64,000 bases of DNA, from NCBI GenBank assembly GCA_902806595.1, contig CADCXC010000003.1:2108001-2172000 (forward strand), in the 5' to 3' direction. This DNA is from Pyrenopolyporus hunteri (Eukaryota; Ascomycota; Sordariomycetes; Xylariales; Hypoxylaceae). The position numbers were made by a program, and so were the translations under genes. The notes under the pieces are model-generated. The model made no database searches, was not told the DNA's origin, and saw only the letters and a list, made by a program, of their open reading frames with translations. Of this stretch, positions 23,201-39,700 are shown one piece after another. Every line of letters starts with the position of its first letter. The first letter of the stretch is position 1.

Positions 23201-26200
23201 ATTTATTATACGTATATATATTAAAATACATTTATTTATAAATAATTTTATAATTTTATTATTATAACTTTATTATTATATTTAAATATATTTAATTAAT
23301 TAATTATATATTTAACGTTATAATAAAAAAAAAACTTAAACTTTTTTTAAATTATAAAACTACGTTTAATTTATATTATTATATTTTATAAAATTAATCT
23401 ATTAATATATATAATAATATTTTAATTTTTTCCATTAATTCCTTCGAATAAATTCGCGTTCGGTTATAATATTAAAATATATTTAAATATAATTAAATCG
23501 TTAAATATTCGATAAACTTATATATTTTTTTTATAAAAATTTATTTGTCGTTTTTAATATAAAATTTTTACGATACGTTTTTATTTTAATATTATAATCG
23601 AAATCGATAAATTTTAATATAAAATTAATTAATTAACGTAAATTATTTTTTAATTTAACCTACGAAAATACGCGAAATAACGATTTTATACATATAAAAA
23701 ATAAAATATATATTTTAACTTTTATAATTATTAATTATATTATTTATATATTCATTAAAAAATTATAACTTCGATATCCCTTTTATAAATTTAATAAATT
23801 AAATATTAAAAAAAATCGTTTTTTTATTTACTTTAATTTTTATTTTATTATTACTTTATATTATACATTATTATTTATTTTTTAACGATATTAAAAAACG
23901 TTATATATTTCGAATTTTATAAAAATAATCTTAATTATATAATAATATATAAAATAATTTTTAAATTTTATTTCAAAATAAATCGTAAAATTTATTATTT
24001 TTATTATAAATTTTATTATTTTTTAATTATTAATTTTATAAATAATTATTAACCCCCGCGTAAAAATTTAATTACTTCGTTTAATATTTAATTTAATAAT
24101 ATAATTACGATATTTTTTAATAAAATACCTTTTATTTTATAAAATAATTTACTCGCTATATAATTTAATAATTTAAACGTTATATTTTATAATCGAAATA
24201 CTTTATTATTACGTAAATTATCTTTAAATACGCCGCTTTAAAATTTGTAATCGAGGATTAATATAATCGAAAAAAAATAATTAAAATATAAGTCGTTTAT
24301 CGAATATAATTTTAAGATAATTTTTATTTAAATAAGTTTAAAATTTAACGTAATAAAAAAAAACATTAAATTATAAAAAATTTAATCGATTTATAATTAA
24401 ATTTATAATACGATTCGTTTTAAAATATATACGTATATTTATAATTTTTATATATATGTTAATAAAAATAATAAAATAAAAAAAAAATTAATATCGATCG
24501 AAACGACGGGAAATTATAAATTTAATTAATATAAAACTTAAAATTATTTAATAAATGTTTACGTTAAAAATAATTAATATTTTAATTTTTTTATATTCGA
24601 ATAAAATTACGTTATAATATTAATTAAAACGAAACGTTTTAAATTTATATAAAATTAACGAACGTATAATTTATAAATATATTAAATATATAAAATTCGT
24701 TTAATATATTAAAATAACGTAAACATTTAAAATAAAAATAATAAATATCGTCGATTATAAAAAAATAACGATAAATAATTTATTTAATAAAGATAATATA
24801 TTTTAAAATTTCGTAAAAAATATAATTAAAAATAAAATATATAAAACTTATATAATTATATATAAAAACGAAGTCTTAATTTTACGAAAAAAGATTAAAA
24901 CGTTATTTCGAACGTTTATAAATTTATTTTTCGATAAAAAAAATTAAAATACCCCACTATTTAATTAACCCCTTTTTTTAAATTAAATAATTTTACTTTC
25001 GTTTAATTACCTTTTTTTATTAAATTATATTTACTCGTTTAATTAAAATTTTTTATTAAACTAAACTTTTACGTTTAATATAATTATTAATTTTTAAATC
25101 GATTATAATTTAATTTCGTTAATAAAATCGTAATAAAAATAACCTTTAAAACCATTTAATTCGCTATTAAAAAAAACCGTAAAAACGCGTCGAAATTTCA
25201 CGTTATCGTTAAAATTTAAAATTTATAATATAAACGTAAATTTAATTAAAAATTTTATAATTATTATTAATATCGAATTAAAATAATTTTAACGTCGATA
25301 TTTTTAAATAAAATTTCATTTTTATAACGTTTAAAATTTCGAATATTATTATTAATTTTACCGAAAATTTAATTAATTTTATTAAAAATCCCATCGATAA
25401 TAATATTTCACTTTTAAATATTAATAAAATAATCGAATAAACGATACGAAAAAAAAAGTTAAAGTTAATCGTATTATAAAATAAATAAGTTATAAATATA
25501 TCGATTATCGAAAAAATAACTTCGTCGAAATAATTTAATATTTATTTATAATTAAAATCATTTAAAATATAAAAAAACATCGAATATAATTAATTTAATT
25601 TATTATTAATTAAAAAAACATTACTTTTATTAAATAACATTACGAAAATTTTTATTATTATATTAAATTTTATTAATAATAATTATTTTAAAATATTTAT
25701 TAATTCGATTCGTTATATTATTTTCGATATTAATCGTTTACTTTTATTTAATATATAAAGTAAAAAATAAAAACTTAATTAATCGTCGGTTAAATTTATT
25801 AAATTAATTAATAAAAATAAATTAATAACGCGTTTTAAAACTCGTATTATTTAATTTATAAATATTTACGTATACGATATAATTAAAATTAAGATACGAT
25901 ATATTATTATAAACGCGATTAATATAAAATTACGTCGTAATTTATTTAAACTTTACTTAAATAAAAAAAAATTAATTAATTATTTTTTATTATAATAAAT
26001 ATAAGTTAGGAAATAAATTTTAAATATTATATAATTAAATTATTTAAAAATAATTAAATATATTCTTATTATCGTTTTTTTATTTTATATAACATATATA
26101 CGATATAAATTTATATAATTACATTTTAAATAAATTTTATTACTTTATTTAATAAAATTTTTTATTTTTTATTAACGATTTCGTCGTTATTTTCTTCTAT

Positions 26201-29200
26201 AAATAATATTAAACGCGTTATTTTTTTTTTAATATATATAAAACCGTTAATTTATTTTCGAAATTTATTCGAACGTTAATTTATTCGAAAATCGTTATAT
26301 ATTTATATTATTTTTTATATTTTTTTTTATAATTATATACTTTTTAACCGATAAAAAAAATTATAAAATTCATTAACGTAAATATAAAGTTTAAAATAAA
26401 AATTAAAGTTAATATTAAAATTAATATTATTATATATTATTAATATAATCGTTTTAAATTTTTTTTTTAAATATATAAACTTATAAATAAATAACGTAAA
26501 TCCCCGCCGTTATAATAATAATAAACGTACGCGTCGTTTATTAAATTCGTATTTCGATTTATAAATACGAAAATAACTATATATACCTTTTATAAATCGC
26601 ACCCGTTTACGTATTAATTACATTATTATTTATTAATACGTAAAAAATTATAAATTTAAATATATAAAATAAAAATATTTTTTAATAATATATTAATAAT
26701 ATATTATAAATAAATATAAATTTTAATTAACGATTACGTCGTCGATTTATTATCGAAAATAATTTAATATAATCGATACGTTAATTATTTTTCGTTAATA
26801 TACGTTTAAAACGTAAAATTAATAAAAATATAACGATATTATAAATAAAAATAAATAAATTAATTATATAAAAATAAACGGTTTAAACGATTTTTTATAT
26901 AATTATAAAAATTATAAAATTATATTAATTATATAAATATCGTTATAATTAACCTATTTAATATATATACGAATAAACTTTTAATTTTTTTTTAAAAAAA
27001 TTAAAATAAATATCATACGATATATTAATTATTAAAATCGTAATTATAAAAACATTTAATAAAAAATAATATAAAATACGTTAAATAAACTTATATTATT
27101 TTATAAAAAACGAAGAAAAAACGTTAAAAAAATTTAAATTCGAATATAAATTTACTTTTATTAACGCGCGTAAAAATAAAATTTATTATATATTCGAAAG
27201 TAGATATAATCTATATATAAAAACGATAAAATATCATTATATTTACTATCGATTATTTAAATTTATTTATTATAATCCGATAATAAAATTCATTTAATAA
27301 AATTACAACATTATATTTATTTATTTAATTTAATTAACGAAATAAATAAAAATTTAAATTTAATTAAAACTATGTTATTAACATTTTATTAATTATAAAA
27401 TAAAAAATAAAATACGAATTACGACTCGTAAAATCGTTAAACTTTAATATATATTTTTTTTTTTTTATATATATATTACGATAACGTTATAATATTAATA
27501 TAAACGTTCGTTTACGACTTCGATAACTATAAAAACTTTTTTAAATTTTATTAATTTTATTTCGTTAAAATTTACATTTAAAATTTTTAAAATTTAACTT
27601 AATTCGAAATTTATCGAAAATAAATATATTAATTATAATTTAATTATATAAATATTTATTAAATAATCCCCGAATATTATTCATCGATTTACTTCGTAAT
27701 ATTTCGATAATAATATTATCTTCGATAAATTTAAATAATTCGAATATAACTTCGAAAATCGTAATATAATTATTAATAAATCGCGCGAAAAAATTATAAT
27801 TTTTAAAGTAAAATTTCAATTAATATTAAAACATTTAAAAAATTAAATATAAAATATAAAAAAATAACTTACGATATTTAAAATCGAACCTTAAAATAAA
27901 CGTTAAAAACGTCGAATCGAATATTTATACGTATATTTATATTATTAAAACGCGCGTTTAAAATATTAAAATAAACGTTTATATAATTAAAACGCATTTT
28001 ATACGTATTAACATTAATTTATAAATAAAATATTTATATTATTTTAAATTTATTATAATATATATAAAATTTATTAACTTTATTAAACGGTCGAAAAATT
28101 TTCTAATTTAAAAAATTTTTCGTTAAATAAAATTATAAATTATATTATAAAATTAAAATCGAATTATAAATCGAATTATTCGATATAATTAACGTTTATA
28201 TTATTTATATTAATTTAAATATATAATATTAAATTAATATTTAAATAATAAAAATATAATAAAATATTTAAAAAAAAAAAATTAAAAATTAAAAAAACGA
28301 ATTTAATACGTTTAAATATATTTTTATTTTATTATTTAAATATATATATTATATATATATATTTATTAATACGTTTAATATATATAAGATAATAACACGA
28401 AATAATATAAATAATATATATAATTAAAATTATAAATAATTCGAAATTCGAAATATTTATTATTTTAATTAATTAAAATATAACGTCGTTATAATTATAT
28501 AATTATATAATAACTTATATTTCGCTCGATTTTTATATCGATATTATAATAATACGTAATCGATATATAACCCGTATATATAATATCGTAAATTTAAAAC
28601 AAACTTTTTAAAATCGCTTAAAAAAATATATACGAATAAAATAAAAATTTTTAAAATAAAAATTTAAATCGAAATTACCGGTAAAACTTATAATATAATT
28701 AATCGATCGATTTAATAAAATTAATTAATAAAATAAATAATAATAATAAATTTATTATATAATTAAATAAATACGATTATATCTTTAATAAAAATTATAA
28801 TTTATAATTAACTTTCGATTATATTAATTAACTTTTTAATTAATAACGTTTATTATTATTTTTATTTTTATAACCTATATTTAAAATTCGAATATATTTA
28901 ACTTTATTTTTTAATTAATATTTTATATAATAAAAATTATAATAAATAATATTATATTATAATTTATTATAAAATAATTTAAAAATTAACCGTTTAATTT
29001 TACGCTATAAAACGAATTTTAAAAATTAAAAATAAACTTTTATTAATATTATAAAAAAAAAAATAAAAAAAATAAATTATAACTTTTTAAATTACGAAAT
29101 TAATATAACGTATTTATATTATATAAAACGATATAATTTAATTTATTAATTATTTTATACCGTTAAACGATCGTATAATATTATAATAATAAATTTAAAT

Positions 29201-30422
29201 AAATAATTATTTAATTATTATAATATAATAATTTATAAAAAAATTTAAGTTAAATTATATTATATTAATTCGAATATAAATATATTAAATAAAAATCGTA
29301 ATTATATTTTTAATAATTATAAAAACGTAAAAAAAAAATTTTTTATAAAACGTATAAACGTATAAATTTTTTAAAATTATTTTTATAATTTTATATCGTA
29401 AATATATTTATATATATATATATATTATATATAAACATTTATATAAAAAACGTAAAAATAAATTACCGTTTTATTATATTAAACGTTAAATTAATTGATT
29501 CGAAATTATTAATTTATTATTAAAAATTTTAATTAAAAAGTTAATTTTCGAATAATTTTAAATAATATCCGTTATTATAAAATACTTAAATAAATAAATA
29601 TATAAATATTATTATTACGAAATTTTAATTATTTTAATATTAATTTAAATTTTAAATTAATTTTTTTTAAAATATTTTATTATTTTATTATATTTCGTTT
29701 TATTATTTATTTAATATTTCGATTATTATAAATTTTTTAATATAATTTAATTTATAATTTAATTTCGTTATAATAATCGAATATAATAACGAATTAATAT
29801 AAAAATTATTAAAATTTATAAACTTTTTTATAATTCGTAAAAATTAATAAATTTCGAATTTAATTAATACGATTAACATACGATTAAATAATTTAAAAAT
29901 TCGAATTATCGCGTAATTAAATAATTTTAAAATTTAAATAAATAATCGATTCGAAACTTTAAAAATTCGATTAAATAAATAATTTATTATTTTAAATATT
30001 CGTTTAAAAATTACGTAAAAAATTTCATCTATATTTATATTTAATTATTTACGCATTTAAATATTAAAATTATATTATAAAAACATTAATATTTTTATAC
30101 GATTCGTAAATAATAATATTATATAAATAAATATTAAATTCGAATCGTTTTTATTTATATAAAATAATACCGTTATTAAAAAATTATAAAATAAATTAAT
30201 AAACGATATAATAAAATTATTCGGTAAAAAATTATATAATAAAATTATAATCGATATATTTATTTTTACTTTTAATAATTTTTAAGTTAAAATAAATTTC
30301 GTTAATTTTAAAATTTAACGTTAATAAATTAAAAATAATTAAATTTAAAAAAGTTTTATTAATAATCGATATTATTAACGTATATATTTAAATGGTTAAA
30401 ATTTAAATATAAAAAAAATAAA

Positions 30423-30668
30423 TATAATAATATAACTTTATATTAATATATTTATTATAACGATAATAACGATAGATATAATTTTATTATATATTTTATT
30501 ACTTTACGTAATAAACGATTAAACTATAAATTTTAAATAAAAATATATTTTTAATTAATATAAATTTAATTTAATCTTTTTTTTTTACATTTATATAATT
30601 TAATTAATTTATTTTTTTTTACTTCGTATTATACGATTATATAATATAAAATCGTTTATTATTTAATA
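30423..30668 (+). mobile_element. LTR family 1, copy E, shortened and diverged
   Basis: It opens with the family start TATAATAATATAAC and ends TTTAATA, but has lost about 20 bp near its 3' end. ATAAA precedes it (30418-30422), and ATAAA also occurs at 30666-30670 overlapping the terminus, so the target duplication is uncertain. Confidence 0.65.
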
Positions 30669-30789
30669 AATTTTTATTATATTAATAATAAAAAAAATTA
30701 CTTTTTAAATTAATCGATTTTTATAATTATTAAATTAAAAAAAATATATATAATTATTTAATTTTAATATAATTTTTCGCTTTAATATT

Positions 30790-31055
30790 TATAATAATAT
30801 AATTTCGTATTAACGTATTTATCGTAATAATAATAATAATAAATATATTTTTATTAAATATATTATCGTTTTACGTAATAAACGATTAAAATATAACTTT
30901 TAAAAGTAAATATATTTATCGATTAATATAAAATTAATCGATTCGTAACTTTTACATTTTTATAATTTAATTAATTTATTTATTTCGTTATTTTTTATTA
31001 TATGATTATATGTTAATTAATCGACTATAAATTAATAATTTTTTATTTATTTAAT
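30790..31055 (+). mobile_element. LTR family 1, copy F, solo LTR with ATATT target duplication
   Basis: A 266-bp copy with standard termini, flanked by ATATT at 30785-30789 and ATATT at 31056-31060. It lies only 121 bp downstream of copy E in the same orientation. Confidence 0.85.
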
Positions 31056-34000
31056 AATATTATATTTAATTTTTTAAATATTTTATTTTATAATATATAA
31101 ATTTCGTTTTAAATTTATAAAAATAATCGAAAAAAAAAATAATTATAATTTAAAAATTATAAATTTAATATACATTATATAAAATAATAAAATTATCTTT
31201 AAATTCGCTATTAATTATTTAAATTTATTAAATACTTACTTATTTTAAATAAATAAATAATAAATTATAAATTATAAATGTTATTTATATTATAATAAAT
31301 AGTTTAAAATTTAAATTTTTATATAAACGTTTTATAACTTTTTTTTTATTATTATATCGATAAAATAAATATTTTATTTAAAATACGAAATATTTTATTA
31401 ATTAAATAACGAAATTAATATATTTAATTCGATTTTTAAATCGATATTAAATATTAATAAATAATAATTAATTCGAAAAATATTTAAATATAAAAGTTTT
31501 TATTATTATTTAATTATTTATAAATTTATACGTATTTTATTATAATAATTTTTACCTTTTTTACATTTAATAAGTTTTAAATTTTATATTTTAAAATTTT
31601 CGATACATTAAATTTTAAACGAAAATTAAATAACATTAATTTTTTAATAAAATTATATTTATCGATATCGATAATTTTTTTATTAAAATAAAATTTAAAC
31701 TTTTTTATTAAATTTACGTAACGTTATTTATTAATGTAAATAATATTAATTACGTTTATATCTTTTAAAATATATAATATAATATACCTTAAAAGAAATA
31801 AATTAATAAATTTATCGTATTTTTTTTAAAATATATTTTAAACGTTATAATATATAAAAAATTAAAATATTTATAATTATTTTTTAATAATGTAATAATT
31901 TTTTCGAAATCGTAAATTATCGTTTTATATCGATTTAATTCGACATTTTATATAATAATTATATTATACGACGAAATATTTCGATATTAAAAATTTTATT
32001 TATATATAAAATTTAAAACGTTTAAAATATCGTAAAAAAACATTAATTACATCGACGTTAAAAATTTCGTTATAATATAATATTTATAAAAAAAACACCT
32101 AATTAATAATATAACGATATAATACGTATTATAAAACGATTAATAATAAAATAAATTTAAATTATAATTATATTACGTTTTTAAAATCGATACGAAATAA
32201 ATGTTAAAAAATAATTTATCGACGTAGATTTTATTTCGTAAACCTTTTAAATAAAATGTTTTATAATACTTTTTAATAATTACGTTTTTTATAATAACGA
32301 ATTTTTCGTTTAATATTATTATATTCGATATAATAATATTAAATTCGTTCGTTATTATTAATTAATTATAAAAAATAACATTATTAATATAATATTAAAT
32401 AACGTAAAAAATAAAATTTAATTTAAAGTTTAATCGTAAAATCCTTTAAAATTATTTATAAAAAAAAAATTTATTTCGTTATTAAATAAAAACGTTTATA
32501 TTTTTATTACGAATAAAAAAGTTTAAAATAAATTTTATCGATTCGATACGTATTCGATTATATTTTTTATAAAAAAAAATTTTTTAATTATATTTTAAAA
32601 TTATATCGTTTTTATTAAACGCGACGTTAATATATTAAAATAAGTAATTAAATAATATAATACGTAATATAAAATGTTTCGAATATTAATAAAATCGAAA
32701 TAATGTTAAAATAATTAAAAACGTTAAATACGATTTTAATATTTTTAATAAAATATCCGCGTTTATATATAAACGATTAAAAAACTTTTTTTCGATCGTT
32801 TATTCGAAATTAAATTAATTAATTTTTTATATAATATTTAAATAAAAATAAAATTATAAAATTAATAATTTAAAATTTAAAATAAAAATTATTATTATAT
32901 TTTATAAATAATAAATAAAATTATTATAATATTAATATTAAAATATTTAATCTAAAAACTTAATAATTTAATTTATTAATCGACGAGTTTTAAAATTATT
33001 AAAAGTTATAATTAAAAATTTAACGAAAGTAAATAAAAAAGGGAAATTAATATATAAGGCGTTTTTTAAAATAACTATATTTAATAAATCGTAATCGTTA
33101 AATTAACGAAAAATTATTATTTTAAAAAAAAAATAAATAAAAAAAAATATTATTATTTAAATAAAAAACATTAAAACTTTATATAAAATATTAAAAATAC
33201 TTTTAAATAAATAATTATATATTAAAATATAAAATATTAAAAATATTTAAATATTTAAAAATATTTATAAATATTTATTCGATATTTATTTTAATAAAAA
33301 ATTACGATATAAATTAATATTTTTATATAAATATATTAAATAAAAAAGTAATTTATTTTAAATTTATTTTAAAACGTATTATTATTTATTTATTAAATAA
33401 AATTTTAAAATATATTAAAAAATAAAAAATAATAATTTAATTTATATAAATAAATATTAATAAAAATTATAATATATTATAACATTATATAATTTTTATA
33501 TATAAATTATATATAAAATAAACCCTTTAATAAATTTAAATTAATTAAAACGTTAACGTTAAAAAAATTATTAATATTTTTTTATATATTTATTTAATTT
33601 TTTTACTTATTTTTTATAAATTTTAATTTATTTTTATAATAATTTAATTTAATAAAAAATACTTTAACTCGAAATTATAAATTTTTATACGTTATTAAAT
33701 AAAAAAAATTTTTAAAAAATAACTCGAAAAAAAAAAAAACGAAAAATTTTAATATTATATTTATACTTATATTATCGCCGTCGATTTTTTTCGTTAATAA
33801 ATACTTCGAAAAAATTACCGACTTTAATAAATTTACTTTTAAAAAAACTTAATTAAGTTATTATTATAATTTATTTACTTTTATACGTTATATTTTATTC
33901 GAATTTAAAAAAAAAATAAACCTAACTTTTAATTAATATATTATTAATTATATACTTCGATTATTTTATAATTATAAATTAAATAATTTAAATTATAATA

Positions 34001-34119
34001 AACGTATAAAATTATATTAAATTTATAATATTTTTTTATTTAAATCATCGATATTTAATTTTAATAAACGATTTTTTACCTTCGTTTATTTAAATTTAAC
34101 GTTAATTAAAAAATAATAT

Positions 34120-34281
34120 TACCGTTTATTTTCGAATACGACTATTTTATCGAATTCGAATACGTTAATTTTTATTATATTCTTTTATCGATAATATTTT
34201 TATCGTTTACTTTTAAATATAATTATTTTATCGAATTCGAATACGTTAATTTTTATTATATTTTTTTATTAATAATATTTT
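34120..34281. repeat. Tandem duplication with 81-bp period
   Basis: Two adjacent copies share TATTTTATCGAATTCGAATA (landmark at 34143 and 34224) and their upstream parts ACCGTTTATTTTCG / ATCGTTTACTTTTA. The 81-bp period is 27 codons, so this too may be a former coding repeat. Confidence 0.8.
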
Positions 34282-36499
34282 CGCCGTATATAAACCCTTT
34301 TTTAACATTAAATATTTTACGAAATAATTTATAATATAATAAATTAAATAATAAAATAATTACGTTAATTACGAAGTAATAAAATAAAAATTTCGATTTT
34401 TCGAAATTTAATCGAAACGATACGTTTTATCGTTTAAAATAAAACATTATTAATCGATATAATAACGACATTTAAAACGGTTTTATTATATAAAAAAACT
34501 TTAAATAAAAATAAATAAAAAGTTATTAAAAAATAAAATAAATAAAACGTTAAATTAAAAATACGATTATTATCGTAATTATTATTTCGTAATTTTAATA
34601 ATAATTTATATAAATAAACTAAATTTATATAACGTACATTAAATTATCGAACTTTTATTTATATTTTAAATTAAAATTATTTTTTATATTTTTAAAAATT
34701 TTATTTATTAAATTATATAATAATCGATTATTATTTTTTTTTTTTAATATTATTTTTTATTAATTAATAAAATTAATTTTATTAATAATTTCGTATATAT
34801 AATTCGAATCGATAATATAAATATATTTATTATATATAATTTATAAAATCTATTAATTTTATCGTATATTTTTTAATTCGTAACTTTTTAATATAAAATT
34901 ATAAATTTATAATATAAATTAAAAAAAATCATTATAAAAAATTAATAATCGTATATTACCGTTTTTCGTTAAAATTATTATTTAATATTTATTTACTTAT
35001 ATATAATAAATAATAAAAATTAAACATCGATCGTTTAATTATTTATTAAAAAAAAATCGATAAAATAAATTCGATAACGTTTTAAACCTTTCGAATTTTA
35101 AATTTATTCTTCGAAAATATTTTATATCAATTAAATAATTAAACGTTAATTTTATTTTAAAAAAAAACGTTAATCGATAAATTCGATCTTTTAAACGTTT
35201 AATAATTATATTTATTTATATTACGATTAATAATTAATTTTTTAAAATAAAAATAAATAATATTTATTATTTATATTAATAAAATTAACTCGTTAAAATA
35301 TCGACTTATATTTTTAATATTAAAATATTTAAAAAAATTATATCGATATACGATACGTAAAATCGTAACGTTATATTAATATTATACTTATTTTTACTAA
35401 CGTTTTATTTATTAATTATTTATAAAATAACGATTTTAATACGTTTTAATTAAATAATTAAATAAATTTAAAATATTATAAATCGACGATATATTAATAA
35501 TTTTTTAATTCGATATTTAAGTTTTAAATTTCTTTTAATATTATCGTAAAATATAATTAAAATAATATAAATTTCGTATTAATATAAATAAAAAAAATAT
35601 TAATTCGAGTAAATTATTAATAAAATAAATAATTTTAAAATAAGTTTTTTAATATATATTTAATATTATTAATAAAATATTATTATTTAAATAAATTATT
35701 CGATTAAAATATTTAAATATAAAATTTTATAATATTATATTTTATTAAACCGTTTATTAATTCGAAAAATAATTAATTTAATAATATTATTTTTTTTATT
35801 TAATTTTTTATTCGTTAAATATTATATTATTAAATATTAAATTATACGTATATTATTTATCGTTTTTTCGTCGCTTTTTTTTATAATCGATAATATAATA
35901 ATAATATCTTTAAAAAAATAATTAATACTCGAATTATACGAAAACGAAAAATATAATAATAATATTTTTCGAAAAATAATTAATATATATATTTAAATTA
36001 TATTAAAACGAAGGAAAATATCGTTATCGAAAATATAAATTATATATTTTCGCGGATATATTTAATTAATAAAAATATTATTATTACGAAAATAAATTTT
36101 ATAAATATAATAAATTATTAATTTAACTTTTATATAAAATAATTAAATTTAAAAAAAAATTAATAATAAAAAAAAATAAATAATAAAAATTATCGATATT
36201 TATATTATTTAAATAATAATATAAATAAAATATTCGTTAAAACGTTATTTAATAAATTAAATATTTATTTAAATAAATAATTTTTCGATAAATATTAAAA
36301 TAAATTAAATATTTTCCCGTTTTTTTATTTACGAAAATTATTACTTTTTATTTTTTTACGGATTTATATATATCGAAATTATTATAAATATTTATTATTA
36401 TATATAATTATTTTTTTATTAAATATTATTTATATTATATAATATTTAAATATATAAATAAATATTCGAAATTTTTAATATTAATAAAATTATTATAAA

Positions 36500-36716
36500 T
36501 GTTAATAAGTACGTACGTAAATAAAATAAAAAAATAATAATAAAAATAATCGCGATAAAGTGAAATTAATATTATATAAATTATTTAAAAAAAAAAAAAT
36601 ATTTAATAAAAAAACCGTAGGAAAAATCTCTTTTATATAAACGAAAATATATAAGTATTTTCTTTTTTTAAAATACGTACCACGAAATAATACGTACATA
36701 AATTAATTAATTATTA
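36500..36716 (-). repeat. 3' LTR of the degraded retrotransposon (217 bp)
   Basis: It keeps more G and C than its partner (GTACGTACG, GTGAAATT, CGTACCACG), showing unequal RIP on the two LTRs. Most differences from 42439-42655 are G/A or C/T transitions. Confidence 0.85.
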
Positions 36717-39700
36717 TTTACTTTATTTTTTTTTCGTAATTAATTAATTATAAATTATTAATTAAATTTTTCGTTTTATTTACTTTTTTAATTTTAAATT
36801 AATTTAATTTTTCTTTATTAAATTTTATATAACTTTATTAAGAAACGTTTTCGTTATTACGTTTACGGGGTTATACGATTTATATATCCATCGAATGTCG
36901 TCGATTTTTCGGTTCTCGTAAAATTATTTTAACGTTATTAAATCGATTATTAACCTTTTTTCGTTAATATTTTCTATTTATACTAAACATTAATATAGCG
37001 ATAAAAAGTCGATATATAAAACGAAAAAAACTTTTAAAAGTAATAAACGTTTTAAAATAATATTAATTATATAATAAATAACGTAATCGACATCGAAACT
37101 TTAAATTATTTTATAAATTTCATTAATAAATACGTTATAAATAACTCGTTTACACTTAATAAATAATTAATAAATAATATTATTAATAATTCGTATTTTA
37201 TTATTTCGATCGATAAAACTTTTATTATTTAAAATAATAACGTATTTAATTTATAAACTTAAATTTTTATTATTCGTAAAAAATCCATCGATAAAAATAT
37301 AAAAACGTAAATTTTAAAAGTTTAATTCGATATATCGAAATCCACGTATTTAATTATTTATTTACCACTTAATTTTAATATTAAAAGTTTTAATTTTTTT
37401 AGGTTCGAATTCGAAATATTAAACCGTCGTCGAATAATCGAAAACTACTTCGAATTAATATATAAAAACGATATATATATTTCGAATTCGTTATTCCACG
37501 AATTTTTTAGTTATATCGAAAGTTTTAACGTTTAATAGTTTAAATTTTTCGATTTAACTTTTTTAAATAATCGTTACGTTAAAATTTTTATCGTAAACCG
37601 TAATACGTAAATCGTTAAAATCTTCGGTTTCGAAATCTATAATTTTTTAAAAACGCGCTTTAATTTTAACTTTATTAAAAACTTTATCTTTAATAATAAA
37701 AAAATCCGTAATATCGACATTAAAAATATTATTCATTTAAAAATTAATAAATTTAAATAAATTCGAATTCGTTATAAATAAATAAAAGTCGAAAATTAAT
37801 AATTTTATTCGTAACTTTTATTAATAATAACGTAAATAAATTTTAAATTAATAAATATTTAATTTTATAAAACCATATAAAAATTTAACCATTCGTAATA
37901 ATATTTTTTTAAAGTATTTATTTTTAAGTTCGATTAATAAATATATAAAAATAATTTTTTACATCGATATTTTAAACTAAATATAAATTATTATAATATT
38001 TTAAATTATAACTTTTATTTTTTTACGATATAACATAAACGTTAAAATTAATATAATACGTTAATTAATTTTTTAAATAATAAATACGTATATTATAATA
38101 TATTTTTTATCGAAATTATTATAACTTTAAATTATTAAACGAAATTTTTCGTATAACGCGACGATATTTTTACTTTTAATTTCACGAACTATTCGTAATT
38201 TAAAAATCGTAGCGTTTCGATATATAATTATATCGTAAACTTTTAAACGTAAAATACTTTTTTCGAATAAAACGTTAAATTTTTTTATATTCGATACTTT
38301 ATAAAGTTTCTTTTATATAATAATTTTTTTATTCGTTCGAAGTTTAATAATAAAAGTAAGATTTTTTTATTTTTTATTAATAATGTATAATTTTACGATA
38401 TAAAAAAAATCGTCGATATATATAAAATCTTTTTTCGAAATAATTTAATAATTATCGAAATTAAAAATTAACGCGAATAATTCGATTTTAAATCTTTTAA
38501 ACGATACGAAGTTTTTTTTTAATTAAATATACGATTTAATATAAAAATTTTTAAACGTAAATATTTCGTTTAAAATATTAAAAACGACGATAACATTTTT
38601 ATTTAATATTATAATAATTTTATAAAAGTTTTTTTATCTTTTTTTTTTTTTATAAACGAATACTTCGTTATCGATAAAAAATAATACGAAAAAAATCTTT
38701 TATATATTAAAGTTATTACGTATATTTAAAATATTTTTTACGAAACGTTATATTTTAATTTTTTTAATTTTCGTTATTGTTTTTTAAACGATTTATACCC
38801 TTTAAATTTATACGAAAATAAAAAATAAATTTATATTAATTTTAAAATAAACGTCGAATATAAAAAATATAAATATTAAATTATTAAAATTAATTATATC
38901 GTTAATTATTTTAATAATTATTTATAATCGAATTACGCGTAAATTTAAATTTTAAAATTTATCGGTAATAATTTCGTACGTTTTATAAACAAAGTTATAA
39001 TATTTTTCGACTTTATTAATAAATTAATATATTTTAACGAATATTTAATAATATATAACTTTAATAATACGAATTTTATTTCGAAATTCGACATTATCGA
39101 AATTCGTATCGACATTATATATAATAATATTCGAAAATTCGAAATAAATATTAATTTAACATTATTTTAATATATTTTAAATTTTTTTAATAAAAATAAT
39201 TTTTAAAAAACGAATAATTTAAAACTTCGTAACGACGTTAACTATATATAAAACGAAACGTTTATTTAAATATATAATATTAACGATAATTTCGTAATTA
39301 AAATTTATATTAAAATCCTTTAAATTAAATTTAAATTTTTAAAAAACTTTACCTTTAATTTAATAATAATAGTAAAATTTATTAATTTTTTTAATATTTT
39401 TAATATCGACGTTATAATTTACTTTATTTAAAAAAATATATAATTTAATTATAAAAAAATAACTAAACCGAATATAGATACGATATAATTCGAATTTCGT
39501 AAAAAAAATCGTATTATTAAAGTAAAATTATAAATATCTTTATTTACGAACGACGATAATAATAATATTATTTTTTCCGATTAATTAATTCGTAACGTTA
39601 TTTAAGTAAATATTTAATCGATTTATATCTTTTAAATATATAAAAAACGAAATATTTAAATCTATAATATAAAAATCGATTAATTCGAATAAAACGTTAA

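Noticed and set aside
36502..36699. 65-codon open frame inside the left LTR
   Set aside because: It lies wholly within an LTR, is Phe/Tyr/Ile-rich because of AT composition, and its partner LTR does not keep it open.
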